DNA from: Oasisia sp. SBJ-2009 | Taxonomy: Eukaryota; Annelida; Polychaeta; Sabellida; Siboglinidae | Assembly (NCBI GenBank): GCA_964017155.1 | Contig: OZ024860.1 | Location: 48,061,752-48,125,751 of the forward strand | Length of the DNA stretch: 64,000 nt | Direction: 5' to 3' | Part shown: positions 1-60,723 of the stretch, piece after piece | Layout of the letters: every line of letters begins with the position of its first letter | How positions within the stretch are numbered: position 1 is the stretch's first letter | Translations under genes and position numbers: made by a program | The notes under the pieces: model-generated | The model's input: only the letters and a program-made list of their open reading frames with translations | The model's database searches: none | What the model was told of the DNA's origin: nothing

Positions 1-540
1 AATTAAAAAAAACAATGTGCGTAGCTGTTGTGTACAATGGTCAAATTCAGTCTAAAAGTGTGTTGAACGCGGAAGTTATAACAATTTTCAAACACACATC
101 CACAAACTCTTACCTACACATCTCCACACAATCATTCCTAAACAGATCCGCGCACTCGTGCCTACACATATCCACATACTCACAATAATATACAATAATT
201 GGCAATTTCATACGAATGACACTATATCCGATTTCTATTTTTAAATATATAGCATATCCTCTGTCGTGCTTATTGGATAAACACCTTGTTACGCATATAT
301 TTCCAATTCAACACATATAACTTGTATTGTAATTTTTTTCAACGCAAATCGACACGTGATCGACAGTGACATTACATAACAGGCTATCCCGGCAACTCTC
401 ATATTATCCTTACTACTACTGTTGCGTGAAAAAACGAAAATAAACTGCATTATACATTTACATTGCTGAAATTCCACTCGGGGTGACGTAGGAAATGTTT
501 TGTTCTGATGTCATTGTATTAACGTAGTCATATTCACGGG
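1..540. repeat. Flank of the tandem FTP unit
   Basis: This stretch repeats intergenic-like sequence at 6770-7240 and 11230-12440 (shared blocks such as TTTCATACGAATGACACTA and CAAATCGACACG) and, at 1-100, sequence at 10440-10540 and 15240-15310. It shows that the duplicated unit carries its introns and that another unit probably begins to the left. No exon is visible. Confidence 0.7.
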
Positions 541-554
541 CGTCGATCGGAGGG

Positions 555-1770
555 GGACGGAGGGGACGCGTCCTCCCCACTTTTCAGGGCGGGGGGACAG
601 CATAGGAATTGTCCCCCCCCCCATTTTTCAGTTTAGACAAATTGCGAGGCATATAGCCGGACTCAACACTCCTCTCTCTTAAATGCCGCTACATAGGACT
701 AGCTAGACAATAAACTCGCGATATGAAGTTCAGGAAAGTTATTTATCGCAAATTAACACGAGGCAAACAAGTTTTGAGGCATGTTTTGCTGTCAGTGCGC
801 CATAATCCGTGATAGTTATTTAAACAACCGTAATATTGTAATGTATTGAAAGACATTTTAGACAACTCTTCACAGTAATCATCATAGGAGAGTTATCGAA
901 CAGCCCGTGGCATTTATACCAAAAAGGCTTTGTTATTTCGCTGCACATTGATGATTTTAAATTTGTCGCGCAGAAAGGCCAATCGGAAAGTTTACAACTA
1001 CCGGAGAAATGTAAGCCGCTGCCGGGCTCTATCAACCTTGTGTTGATATTATTAACATGCTCTAGCCATCAAACACATGTTTAATGATGACATTTGTGTT
1101 GCACTTTCACCTCTCCCCTGCTTGATGCTTATCGCCTACGACAGAAGCGGCGGATTCCTGCACTTTGCGTAACAGATTCCCATTTGAGTGATGACAAATT
1201 TCTTTGCCAAAATGTTGGCTTGGGAAGTTCTACACAGGCACAGCATGGCCGTCGATCAGTGGGGGACGAGGGGGACGCTGACCACCCCACGGCCTGAGGG
1301 GTCAGCACAGGAAATGTCCTCATACTTTTTCAGTTCATAAAACAAATGTATAGGCATATATAGCGAGACTGATCACTCCTTTCTCTTAAAAACCCCTACA
1401 TCGGTCTAGTAGTAAAATTAATAATAAGAACTAAACTTCCGACTTCCTAGTGGAAAATCACTAGGTAAATTGCTTGGTTGGCAGCAGCCCGCAACTTGAT
1501 CTAAGTCCAGTAAATATTCATCATGCCGGGCTCTGTCATTTTGCACACTTGTCTTTAAATGTAGCCATCAAGCACATAATAGATTATTAAATTGTGTTTG
1601 CCCTGTCACCCCTTGGATTGCAGCCTGGTAGCCCTGGTGGATATCTATATCGCCTACGGCGGAACCAGAGGATTTATGCACTGTGTGTAATTTGATCTAA
1701 TTTTAGTGATGACAAATTTCTTTGCCAAAAGGTGGGATTGGGAAGTCCTACACAGGCACCCCTGTACTCT
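555..1770. repeat. Two-copy direct repeat of about 0.5-0.7 kb
   Basis: Copy 1 (about 555-1240) and copy 2 (about 1248-1768) share a start (CGTCGATC followed by runs of GGGGGACG), a middle (GGCATATA...CACTCCT.TCTCTTAAA), CGGGCTCT, and an end (GTGATGACAAATTTCTTTGCC). A related fragment with a CCCCCCACTTTT-like run lies at 2760-2810. Short frames here are not coding. Probably a dispersed repeat duplicated in place. Confidence 0.6.
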
Positions 1771-2316
1771 CTGCATCTTGTCACTCTATGAATCAGGCAA
1801 GCAGTGTCGGGTCCAAAGCATAGCTTTATGTAGAGACCCGTCCACCCGTCATTTGGTCGGGTAAAACGAATATGGACGGGTAGAAATGTGGGTGGACGGG
1901 TATGAATATATGGGTGGACGGGTGGTGGACGGAGTAAAAGGAGCAAACAAAGTCTTCCAAAACCATAGATATCGTTAGTTATGCCTTCCTTGAAAGTGAG
2001 TGTAAATGGTGTCATATGTGTGTTTTTAGCCCATTTCAGGTCATCAGGCACATTTGAAAGTTTGTAAACTAGCTCAACAGTTAACATCCGCGTGTCCACC
2101 AAAACATGTGTGACTGGCAATAATTGTATCCTGCATAAAGCCCTGGTCCAAAGTCTACCCCCACATATTCAGTGATTGGGGTAGGCCAGGCCATTCAAAT
2201 ATATGTTGTCAACATAACTATTATAAATAGCATCACATTTTTTTAGTTTTGAATTAGCACCAGACCAACAACGAATTATGTTTTATATTAAAAAAATACT
2301 TATGTGTATTTCAGCT

Positions 2317-2424
2317 CATATATATATATATATATATATATAACATATTATAATATATATTATATGACATATAATATATATTATGTATATATATATATTA
2401 TATATCATATAATATATTATAATG

Positions 2425-2477
<53 letters not shown>

Positions 2478-2600
2478 TGTATGCATAATATATATATATA
2501 TATATAAATATATATATATAACATATTATAATATATATTATATGACATATACTATATATTATGTATATATATATTATATATCATATAATATATTATAATG

Positions 2601-2651
<51 letters not shown>

Positions 2652-2666
2652 CACATATATGTATGC

Positions 2667-2736
<70 letters not shown>

Positions 2737-2757
2737 TATGCATACATATATGTCTAT
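2317..2757. repeat. Compound (AT)n array with inverted and direct sub-blocks
   Basis: About 440 bp of mostly alternating TA interrupted by ATATTATAATATATTATATG-like blocks present twice (about 2340-2430 and 2520-2605). ATGCATA spacers create local palindromes. Open frames of IYIYIY are artefacts. Confidence 0.9.
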
Positions 2758-3211
2758 ATAAATTGGTCCCCCGTCCCCCCACTTTTAAAACCGGTTCGAC
2801 GCCACTGGTCATATTACCTGCATGTTTGCCACATTATTAGGTTAAATCAGTTCATCATGTTTCATTTCGTCGTGATATTTAATATGTCTTACCAAAACAT
2901 CAATTTGCTGTATCAATATCAATATGCAAATGGCCATAATAACACAGATTTGTTTGGTTTTTCCCTAAATAGGCATTTTGCGACACCATATTTCGTAGTT
3001 CGTAGTACACCCGCTTGGCCTCGGAGGCATGCAAGGCGCATACATACGGGTGTCTTGAGGCAGGTGTTGGATATAGAATTATCCCCCAATATTTAGGGAA
3101 GATAGGGAAGGAATGCCTCTACATCTGCTCTAAGTGAAACACTTATAACATTGTTAAACATAATCTGTGTTCTAACTAAGTATATGTCCTAGCTGTAATT
3201 AGTAGTCTTAC

Positions 3212-49771
<46,560 letters not shown>

Positions 49772-50465
49772 CTGTATAGAGAGATGGGTACAATGTACTT
49801 TTGGAATTACACGAATAATAAAACGAAGCATAAACGGAAAGTAGAAATATCGATACAATTATATATAATTATTGCTGCGTCTTGGCAACAGAACCGACTG
49901 TCAAAAGACGTTGATTGCAACTACTGAAATGTGACATGAATAGCTGAACTCATGTTTCATTCCCGAAGATTTTCATTCCCGAAGATTAGTTGCCATTTCC
50001 GGGGACTAAAAATCAACCTTGCAAGGCAGGGTATACAACGTGTTGCGGCTCCAAGAGTTTAACTCACGTTTTGCGTCAATTTAATGGGATACTCCAGTCA
50101 GTGAGAGATTCACAGTATTTGCTCACGTATGTATAACATATTGGTTGTGCATAGTAATTATGAACAAAGATCGTTAATAAACAATTAAATATAGTGTAAT
50201 TGTACCAAAAATCATGCTATTTTGTATTCAGGGCGCTGCCATCTTGAGGCACACTGAACCAGTGACGTAACCCCAATCGTTTACGTCACTGGCACATTGT
50301 TGGTAAAAAACAAAGCTTACCGGAAGTATCGGCTTAGTTGTGATAGTGATGCATTGACGTAAAAAAAACTAGACCGCGCACAGCCACCTTGCGAATGGAA
50401 ATCTCACTCCAACTTCCGGTCAGGGCGGAAGAGACGCCTGCTGACAGCATGCAAGCATTACTACC

Positions 50466-50750
50466 TTAGGACGGTTCTGATCGTAGGATTCTGTGTTCCT
50501 CTGCGATCAGCTCTTCGTTTTCATTATCTATTAATATATAATCGCATGTTTCTGTTGTATTGTTAGTAATTCTTAACGGTGCTTCGAAGTCATACACAAT
50601 ATCCTGGTTATACCAGAAATTGTCTAGTTGTATTTTAAATGAATTTAGAGATTTAGCTGTTGCCACTGTATCAGGTAGACTATTCCATGGTTCGGTAATT
50701 CGAATTGAAAATAATTTTTTTCTTAGTTTTAGTTTAAGAGAATTTTAGAG
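50466..50750 (-). mobile_element. LINE reverse transcriptase C-terminal fragment
   Basis: The minus frame reads KKLFSIRITEPWNSLPDTVA, TAKSLNSFKIQLDNFWYNQD, matching the WNSLP...A-x-SLN-x-FK-x-x-LD ending of CR1-like reverse transcriptases. Truncated at about 50750. Confidence 0.75.
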
Positions 50751-50785
50751 AATGTCCCCTGTTTCCTGTTCATTGTGATACTTCG

Positions 50786-51061
50786 TTGTTTCTCAACAGT
50801 AATCTCCCTGGACAGTGGGAGAAAATGTTGGTGTCCAGAATGTTGGTAGAAATGCCTAGTGATTTGTTTGTGGAACTAAATGACCATTTCATAGAGACTT
50901 CCAAGGGTATTGACACACACTGTTATATACTGGTCAAGCTAATTTGTGAAAAATTAATCAAAGTTCGACGATTCCACACAGTGAACATGACCAATCTGAC
51001 TCTTGCAGGAGACAGTGTCAGGCACCAACTGAACAAAACTGTATTGTTCAAGCATCAGTAA
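50786..51061 (+). CDS. Short ORF of the TTAA element, unrecognised
   Basis: A 91-codon plus-strand frame with a normal amino-acid mix: LPGQWEKMLVSRMLVEMPSD, LFVELNDHFIETSKGIDTHC, SVRHQLNKTVLFKHQ-stop. It resembles the C-terminal tail of transposon-coded proteins (a RH-x-L-x-K-x-(V/I)LF ending) but I cannot name the family. Probably a fragment of the element's transposase or partner gene. Confidence 0.4.
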   Translation: MFLNSNLPGQWEKMLVSRMLVEMPSDLFVELNDHFIETSKGIDTHCYILVKLICEKLIKVRRFHTVNMTNLTLAGDSVRHQLNKTVLFKHQ

Positions 51062-53827
51062 CATCAGTACATGTTGCCTGCACACCAATCACCAGGGTGC
51101 AAATCCAAATTAAATTTACTCGTTAATGTTTCACACCACTTAACACATTCGGTGTTGGCACAGAGGTACATGTAACATAGTCAAACTTTGATCCAGTGCA
51201 AGTCGTGACAGATATTTTATGTAATATTTGTACCTTTGGTTTGTATCATGTGCTTTTCAAGTTAATCTGTACATGTAACATGCAAGTAATACACAATGAG
51301 ATCACCATGTGTGACATGGTCATTAGTTATTATATAATTATAATGATAACTGTGCATGTCACAGTGGATAATGTTAGTGTTACATATAATGTACGTATTA
51401 TTGATGGTTAGTTTGGACATATTCTATAATGGTGGAGGAGCGTATTCTATAATTGTGGAGGAGTGTATGGAATTTAGTGTATTTGTTTGTGCGTGGGATC
51501 ACTTCCCCCACATCCTCTTGACCTCGTGACAACTATGCGTCCTGTAAACAGTTCCTGGAGGCATGACCCATTGGCAATGCACCCTTTCGGTCAGTACACT
51601 TCCACTGTACCACCCTAGTCGGTACATAGATAACAGGAACTAATCTCACATACTGCCCACATACCGGATGTTTGGTTGATATAAAAAGAGGTGACAGCGC
51701 CCTTTGTGGCATGGGGAAGTTCCGAATTGTATTTTATACTTGATAAAGCATTACTGTTAATCTATTACTTGATTACTTATAATTACTTGGTGATTTTGAT
51801 GACTATTGTTATCATCTGATAACTAGTAGACTGGGCTGTGAACCAGAGTAAAGAGTGTCTTCAATGGATTATGAGGAAGATGGTTATATGTGATGACAAA
51901 TACTGTTTATGTTATAGAATTGCATTGATACCACAATGTGTGTATAACCTTATTCTTATTGTGACTGTAATAGGAATAATAATATTGGGTGTTTAGAATG
52001 TAATATAGACACCAGAAGCTTGTATCTGTATTGAGACACACACATGGGTTGTTATCTTTGATTAATTACCTAGCAGTTCAGCTGAGGCAGAGACAGCTGG
52101 TAAAGGCTGAGGCACTGGTCCAGATTTGTCAACAAAGCCGGACAAGTAGGGTCAATGACAACTGGGACTCAGTGACAACTGTGGACAATTGCATGAGTAT
52201 ATTGCACAGTATATTATGTTATGTGATAGCCTTGTTATTTAGGTAACATTTGGTTTTGTATTTCTACAGACAGTGCCAATCCTGATCTACTCATGTAGTG
52301 GTCAGTCGTCTTTAAAAAAATTAAGTCGTATTTAAGTCGTCTTTAGTAGAGACATTTCAGTCGTCTTTATGGGTTTTTAGTAGACCTTTTAGTATGTTTC
52401 TGTGGCATAATAAAATTATGTAATAAAACCTGTTGTTTTATTTATATATGATTGCGTTTAGTATCTCCTAAAATGTTAAACCTGGTTCTAAATACTAAAC
52501 CAGTGAAAAATCCCCTGTACTTTTGCAGTTTAGTTTATTAAATTCTTAATCTTTTTATTAACTACAGCATTTAAAGTTGTCCTTCGTTCATGTTGTTCTT
52601 GTTTATTTCGAGAAGGTCAGAATAGTACATATGTTCCATCGGTATGGCTAAATGTCCACGTCTGTACTTTATTACTCGTCCAATGACAACACAGTTTGGG
52701 GAAAATTTCGTCTGACAATTGACCGTGAGCTTGTGTCGCCAAGCAAAAAACGAATGGTCCCATCACCGAAAAACTGCCACCAAAACATAATTATTGCAAC
52801 ACTGTATCGTTCTGTCGACGTCTGCCGCGTAAGTTTGCAAATGTTCAGTAAACATCGCCGTTTTAGGCACAACACAGTGCCTGTCAAATCATTCTTGTTA
52901 CACCACCTCTTCAAATGGATCGACAACACCTCGTAAGCGACTCGGACGCTGAAATCGGACTGCACATCTTGTCCAAAACGACGAACTTTGACTACGAAAT
53001 TGACCAATTTCTACGTGAGCTGCCATGCCCATGTTTGCTTGAGTACGGCGTTGAGCATTGTCTTGAGCATACTCAGGATTTGGACGTTCCGTGCTCAAGT
53101 CTGAGCACGATATCGTACGGCTTCGTAATCTCGGGTCCAGGTGTAGTAGATAAACCATACGAAGTTTGGTCATCGTAGACGTAGGTGAACATTTTGGTGG
53201 TTTTTCGAGGTGCGAGCCTAAACTGGCTAAAGGCTAAACTGCAAAAGTACCAAATCCCCTTCCCCCTCCCCATTCTTAAAATACCGAAAATATCTTCAGC
53301 TATATTCTTAGTTGTGTATTGCAAATCCCTTCTTATGATAAAGAAACGACATACAATTTATTTAGACAGTTTGCATTCATTTATAGCCACGCTTACTGAT
53401 GTAAACATAACGCATGAGTGCATAGAACATACCAAGCGCCATTGTTGAATGTGCGCTTTTGCCCTGACCGGAAGTCGCCGCTCGTTGGCTGCCTGGCTCT
53501 GACTTCTCAACACTGATTGCGCGGTCTAGTTTTTTTTTACGTCAATGTAGTGATGTAAGTAAACCGCGACGTGCTAGATACATCAAATACCATTGGACTA
53601 ACGTAGGATGTTCGAACGTGCATGCGCCTGTGACGTAAACCGCTTACGTCACTGACGTTATGTGCCTCAATATGGCAGCGCCCTGAATCCAAAACTGCAT
53701 TGTATGGTAGAATTACACTGTGATTGTTTATGAACGATCTTTGTGCACAATTACTATGCACAACCAATATATTTTATACGTGTATGTAGATGTTGTTCAC
53801 CTCTCACAGACTGGAGTATCCCTTTAA

Positions 53828-56125
53828 AAGATTAACTTGGGATTTTGTTTTATTATTTCATTTAATTCACGAGACGTACTATTGCATTTATCTCAAACAC
53901 AATACTCGCTTATGTTTACAACATGATCATGGCTGTCCCACGAGGAACGAAATTGTATTGCAACGCCCTAAAGAAACCGAGTCTCATGAGTTTTGCACGT
54001 TCGTACACCTGGCTTTTAGCTCTGATATTGTGAATGCCACCACACGTTGTAAAGAATCACCGCTTAGCTTTTAATATTTAATCATATATAATCATAATGC
54101 ACTGCTTAGCTTTGAATATTTAATCATATTAATTATATAATCAATGTACTGGCTACTTGTACTGGCTACTAGACATGTAGAAAGACACTTTATGTAATCG
54201 TAGACTAGCACGTTAGACATAAGGAAACACTCTACTCAGACAAACAGGGAACGGGTTGACGCCCGTGTACTAAGAAAACAAGTTTCACATTAGGGAGACA
54301 GAAGTGTTTATAAAAACGGAGAGAACAGCGACTGGTACCCAGTTCGAGCAACCTTGTATATGATTAATTGCTCAGAAGGGTGGTCTGCCCCACCCTGGAG
54401 CACCCTGGAAGGGCGAATACGTAGGGCCGACGTTTGTAAACGTGTACAACGTGGCTGAATTTATACGGCGAGAACCTTGGTGTCTTTTTTTCAACGTCAC
54501 CGCCAACAACACAGTCCCGCCCTGCTCTGACAGTTAATCATGGACAGCATACCGGGATAGGTAACGTCTCATAAACGATATTAACAGTACGTTCACATTT
54601 TTCCAGTTATAGGAACTAAATGACACTTCGAAACAGTGATGTGACACTACAAAATACGCCTCATTTATTTGTCTTGGCCAGAGGGCTAGCCACATTTAAA
54701 CACGTACAACAATTTACCAAATTTGCATAGGTATACATTTAAAATTTAGACAACCACATCTGTCATATTTGCACATGATCACATATATAACTACGTATGC
54801 ACAATGTACATAATAGTATACAAAACACATACATATATTATATGTACACTGCCATCATGTACACGGTAGTGCGCCTAAGTCAGGCATAGTTTTCGTTCAG
54901 CAGTGACAGATCAGTAACGTGATATAGTGGTCAGTGTAGGAGCATGATGGGCAGTTGGCAGGGAAGGAGATGTATTAGGATGGTGAACGTTTATTGACAT
55001 AAACAAACGGACTATAAAAAGTAGATATATCCAAATGTGTGAAAAAGGAAGAGACAAAAGGGGTCATTATTAAATCCCTCGCTAGCGCTGATGATTTTGT
55101 GTGACTTATACAGTGATGTATATATTTTTATTATTTTATTTATTTATGTGTGTATAATACATCTGGACCTACATGTCAACATAGCTTTGTTCACACACAA
55201 CATTCCTATCACACATGTGAAACATGCCACAACTGGTTACGTTCATTGCAAAGTACCCTTCTGAACTTCTAGACACTGATTGTTTTCAACCTACGAAATA
55301 TACTATTTTACCAGGCAGAGACCATAAATCATTACCCTTCCTGTTGTTCAATGAGGCTCCAAACTGGTACCACACTAAACTACTATCCAGCCTGCCAGAG
55401 TTTAGTTGGGATTCATAAATATTGTAGCAGTCATTAAACTGTCTCTCCGGACATCATTGACATTTTATTACGGATTTCCTGGCTTAATAAAAATATATTG
55501 TATGGTATTTCCATTACTTCTTACTGTGGATAGAGATGTCTGATCGGAAAAGTAAGCTCTTTGAGGGGAATTATGTGTGGCCCTAATATCATCAAATTTT
55601 GCTTTAAAGTTTAAACCTATATTTACTGTTTGTATCTCAACACCAGCCTTTTCAACTTGCATTGATAGAACTGTAATGCTCTCAAGGCCAAAATAATGGA
55701 AATATATACCTGCTTTTGAATTATATTAAATCGAGAGATTGTGTTGTGACCGAATCATGAGCCATGTTTCAATAGCATCAATGCAAATAAATAAATACAT
55801 TTTGGTCCGATTGAAAAAAACATTTCATTTCATCTGTACTTCTAATTCCTAGTGTAAGTAGCAAGGTATGTGCCAGACATGAAATATATAACCATAATAT
55901 GAATGATCAAATCTGGCAAAAATACAATATTGACACATTTTCTACAAATGTTTTTATTAATATATTTGTTATTAATAATGTATGTATACTTGCTGCGTAT
56001 GAAATATTAATATATTACTAGTCTATCAAATGTACAACAAATTACAGGAGTGTATTTTTAGCAATCAAACTAATGGAAAAACAAAGGCCAACAGAAACCC
56101 TTCCCATCTTACCATTAACTCTTAA
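53828..56125. other. Interval without recognised gene
   Basis: A small plus-strand frame at 55224-55418 (ending LLSSLPEFSWDS) has no recognised relative. Otherwise AT-rich unique-looking sequence. Confidence 0.4.
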
Positions 56126-56994
56126 AGGACAAAAAACGCAACGGTTTCGCGTCATACACCTAATAGAATTTAGACAAAGTAACAATTGCCACATATACTA
56201 AATTTTCTAACGTCAGCGGTTTACTCAGAATGTGACTTTAAAGTCTACAATTCTAACGAAATCCACGATGGTCTAGACGCCGCCATAGGTGAAGGGTTAA
56301 CTTGGCTTGGCCATTCAGCGCGCAGCATTCTATGTTTCTGCTGAAGTCGGTCAGCTTCCTGCGACGTTGTTAAGGGTCAACAACTTCGAGTCTTCGACAG
56401 TTCGTTCAGTTGGCGTGACATCTAGCAGCCGCTTATAGACGTGTATCTAAACCTGTGGTTAAATCTATGGTAAACTTTAGTAATTATGCCTTACTGTTCG
56501 GCATACGGTTGCAATACTAGTTGAAACAACCGGTAGTATTGAAGCAATGAATTCATATTTGCGGGCGTACTGTTTGGAATCCCTCCAGTCCAAGTACAGT
56601 TCACTTTGCTCGGTCCATTTTTAGGAGAAATGCTTTGAAGTAGACATGTAGACATGTATCATCATTTGATGGGGTGATTTCAGCGATACCAATAATAGAC
56701 AACTTTATATTTACCGCCATCAGCATGTTACGCGCGTTGCCGAGTTGCAGCCATTTCATGACAACAGCCAAACCCCATGCAGGGAATCTGCGTGGAGAGC
56801 GCCTCGCCGTCGTGACGTCATTCTTCGTCTAAGATGGAGTTGCTCATAGTATTTGGATGGCTGGGTGTTAAAAAATATTTTTCTTGTAAACCGCTGGCGT
56901 TAAAAAATGGAGTATATGTGGACAAATTGGACATTGTAACTTTATATTAACTCTATTAGGTGTATGCTACGAAACCGTTGCATTTTTTTGTCCT
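56126..56994. mobile_element. TTAA-flanked inverted-repeat element, copy 3 (uninterrupted)
   Basis: Flanked by TTAA (56122-56125 and 56995-56998). Left end AGGACAAAAAACGCAACGGT, right end ACCGTTGCATTTTTTTGTCC. At 869 bp it is the shortest copy and shows the structure without insertions: it lacks the nested MITE of copy 1 and the LINE of copy 2. No ORF. Confidence 0.87.
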
Positions 56995-57815
56995 TTAACT
57001 AATTTACCTTTGTTTTACAGATTTTCTAAGTTCACATTGTATATATTCAAAATTAAGAAAGCAACTTGTACTGTATAAGTCATATTTTGATACGGATAGT
57101 CACACATTATCATATATTTATTATGTAATTCCGTTGTTCAAAATTAACAGTTACTTGAAATTATCTTATTAGATACACCCACGAATAGGTGAGATTACAC
57201 AATTTATGTGTGTCTTTTCTCATCTTGCGGGAATCATGGTGACGGAATTATATTTTTGTAACAGAATTACAGTAAGAGAATGACATGTTTTTTCTCTTGC
57301 ACTGTATATCATAATAAGAAACTGATAATGGGTTAGTACATTAGAGGTCAGCACAGGCACTGGGACAATGTTTCAGTTACATATGAATGGAATCTTTGGA
57401 CAATACTTATGAAAACTGTCTATGGATTCAGAAACTTACCATTTGCAACATGTATCATCTGTAACATGTGATACTACACAGAATGGCATCAGTGATCCAT
57501 ATAAATCTACAAGATAGGCCAAATGATCTACCACATATCAGTTGCAGAATGTTTTCATGGATTTTCGAAGAAATTCTACACAGTATTTCTTTTCCACATG
57601 GCTAAGGTTTATTGTTCAAAACTATGACTCCAAGTGTTCTCTGAAGTTATATTATGTGGTTGCATCCAAAAATATTGCCAAAGTTGCTTCCACGACATGT
57701 CAGAATATTCTACATGGATTTATCAACTATGCCATGATTGAATTACAAATGATAAAGTTCATATGACTGGAGTAGATCAGTCTAATTCCCATATTAAGCA
57801 GTTTCAGAGTCACAT

Positions 57816-58046
57816 ATGATAATTGGTTACGTTGTTTGTGACTGTTATACAGAACCATGTCAAATAATAATCCACAAGAAACTTCTTCAAAAATATAAGA
57901 CTGAAATAATGAAGATGACAAAGAAGACAACAGTTTGGGTAATCAACCCTGAGAATACAGAAGACCTTGCAAAGAAATCTGCACTTAAAGTGTATGGTTG
58001 TGAAAAAAACACCAATACATTTGTTATGCCAGGGTTTTTAAACTAA
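57816..58046 (+). other. Unrecognised plus-strand ORF
   Basis: A 76-codon frame with IIIHKKLLQKYKTEIMKMTK and VINPENTEDLAKKSALKVYG, ending NTFVMPGFLN-stop. The composition looks protein-like, but there are no splice or domain cues. Possibly a transposon relic connected with the THAP fragment downstream. Confidence 0.25.
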
Positions 58047-58635
58047 GGTGTCAACTTATTTGAAGTGTGTTGAACTATGTAAATGTGTGTGTGTCCCACA
58101 GAGTTAGATCATTAATCTTTCCCCTATAGACTAGAGTGACAAGCTGGCCCACTGCACTGAAGCCGCTGTGGACCACTGGCTGCCATCTACTTGCATGGCA
58201 GAAACTGCTGTACTCATTCGCAGGATATATAGAATATAACTTTTGAGCAACGTAATAAATATAAAAAAATCTGCTAAGACTAAATGTATAACTTGGATAT
58301 ATGTTGCTGTGCCCCTAGCCATAGGCCTACTTAAGACACCTCATGATTAATTTCTGGAGTAGGCCAGCAGGGCCAGCTGTTGAATGTTTTGAGTTGGTTC
58401 ACTGTGTTGGGGTAGGGATCTAAATAGTTGTCACTGTGGTTACTTGGCAATGTGAATAATGATCCAGTGGGATAGGCTCTAGCCTCCAGCTTAGTCATAT
58501 GGGGAAGGACTGTGACCCGGATTATATATAACCCAAACACTGGACAGTTCGGTGGTTGACACTGATGTGAGCAACGTTAATCCATTTTATGACACGCGGC
58601 TACACAACAGTCATTGTGAAGTAGCAAGTATTGTT

Positions 58636-58710
58636 ATTTCCTGTGTAGCGTACAACTGTACCAACCGACTGAAAACAGGATCCGGAGTATCTTTCCACAG
58701 GTTATACAAT
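58636..58710 (+). pseudogene. THAP-domain N-terminal fragment
   Basis: The plus frame reads ISCVAYNCTNRLKTGSGVSF, then HR, matching the beginning of a THAP zinc finger (C-x-A-x-x-C-x-N...G-x-SFHRFP). The following WxxA and C-x-x-H parts are not visible in any nearby frame. A transposase relic. Confidence 0.6.
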
Positions 58711-60667
58711 ATATACCATGGTAGCTTATATTATTGTCTTTGCGAACCTATTTATGTTCCACTGCCATTAATTTGGGAAATTAATAGTTTTAAAACATTA
58801 CTGTCATATACAAACTGACCAACAGTAATACATTAAATGACGAAACTAATTCTGTTTAGGGGTACATGAAAGGGAAACTGTGGTCATTTTAAGGAAACCT
58901 GCTACTATGACATCCCTGCAATGCTGTTGTAGTTTGCCTAGTTTTATTTATTTATTGTTATTACTGTTGACACAGTATAATTAATTAGTTGACTATCTTA
59001 GCATTACTACTTTTCTACCTTCTACCTTTTCTACTACTGTTGTTGTTAGTAATGTTGCCAGCTCTGTGTTTTTGTTGTTTTCCGTATTCTCTCATCCACT
59101 TTGCATGGTCTGTTTTTTTATCTGTGAAATTGTAATTAATTATATATGTGTGGGTGTTCTCGCCATTGCCATTGTAAAAACTGCAGAAGCTGTATATACA
59201 TAGGACTGCACCAAGGTTTCTTCAAAATTATCACGTTATTTATTTACTGACATCAGTTAGCCTGTGTTGTTTAATTGTATACAATGTGTTCAAACAGTTG
59301 CCTCACTAATATGCCAGTATGAAGCAAATCAACAGGCTTAGTACTATTTAATTTGTAATTCTACCAGATTCACAATTGCTGCAGTGTTTTTAAAAAAATC
59401 AGACAATGGCGAGAACACCCAATACAAGGTAATTGTATGTATATTTAACAAAGCTAGCTGTTGGCCCTGGTAGACTGCAGATTTAAGACGATATGTCATA
59501 ACATTTATTAACAATTGATGTTCAAATGTTCTGTGTAATTCCGTTACCAAAATTAAAACAGCCATAATTTTATAATTATTTTACATTTCTTAACGAGTAC
59601 CACTGGTTCTTATAGGGAGTAGTGTGTACTTCAAACCATGTTTCAGGTTCTGTTCTAGGCACCTGCTGAATGGGAAAATATAACCATTATAAACCAAACA
59701 AATGTTGTGAACTGTAATTCCGTTACCGTGGAGTTGCCCAGATGTCGCATTTTCACGTACGAGTATTATTTTCTGACCCATATGCCAAAACTGGGTGAAA
59801 TTATTAATTTGTTGTCCATGTTTGAGAGAAATTTGTTTGCTTATATCCATTAGTCAAAGCGTATGCTGGAAACTATGTTTTATGACAATCTGACCATCCA
59901 TTTTGTCATTGTCAAATGATGTCATCAACAGTTGGTGTCACGATAACTGGAAACTTTCCAGATCTTGTTAAATTATTGTCTCCTAAGCAACATACACGTT
60001 GGCACATCTATAATAAAGTGATGTCTCTTTTTTACCCAATCAAAAACCAATAATAATTATGAATAACATTTTGCAAAGCAACTTGATGTTGACCTGGCAC
60101 TGCAAAAATAATGTAATCTCTAGTTTTGGTTAGTTTCAATTTTTAAAGCATATGTACTTGGCAATAATTTTAGAAAGTGTTATCAGGCCCACTGTATTCA
60201 TTTAAAGAACTAAATGTTGATCATCTCAATGCTGTCCTAGTGGTGTAGTCAGAACTAAATAATATATATAATCTATCTGTTTGCAAATGGATGCTGCCAT
60301 CATAGAATATCCTGTTTACTTCTCTGCATTTTCTCTGCAAATGTAAATTCCTGTATATGTTGGTTATGTAACATTTGTATATAAGTAATACAATAACCTG
60401 TAGGTAGCAGAGCTCCCAGACAACAAAAAGTTAGGCTTTAGAGACAAGTTTGACATCTAGAAAGTCACCAGGTAGTCATGGTTAGATCAAATAGTTATGA
60501 TTTGTATCCAGATATTTTAACATCAGAGACAAACGTCACCAAAATGACGTGACCATGCCTAAAAGATGGTCAGCTTAATCTAATATATGGTTGGTTTGTA
60601 ACATAAATTCCTGAACAGATGTTTCGAAATCAATCCCGGACAAGACAGTGATGTTTCACACATGCAT

Positions 60668-60668
60668 G

Positions 60669-60722
<54 letters not shown>
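60668..60722. repeat. (CA)n microsatellite
   Basis: About 55 bp of CA followed by GCAC repeats. Confidence 0.95.

Positions 60723-60723
<1 letters not shown>

Larger units (their letters stand above)
50085..53823. mobile_element. TTAA-flanked element with about 0.35-kb inverted ends
   Basis: Flanked by TTAA (50081-50084 and 53824-53827). The ends are GGGATACTCCAGTC and GACTGGAGTATCCC. Arms of about 345-370 bp match in inverse (AGGGCGCTGCCATCTTGAGG against CAATATGGCAGCGCCCTG, ACGTAAAAAAAACTAGACCG, CTTCCGGTCAGGGC). The interior holds a LINE fragment, a short conserved-looking ORF and a partial nested MITE. Target site and ends suggest a Kolobok-like class II element. Confidence 0.8.

Noticed and set aside
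52652..53178. Overlapping frames on both strands of about 90-110 codons
   Set aside because: No domain recognised, and they overlap the arm of a TTAA element and a MITE fragment; most likely chance frames.
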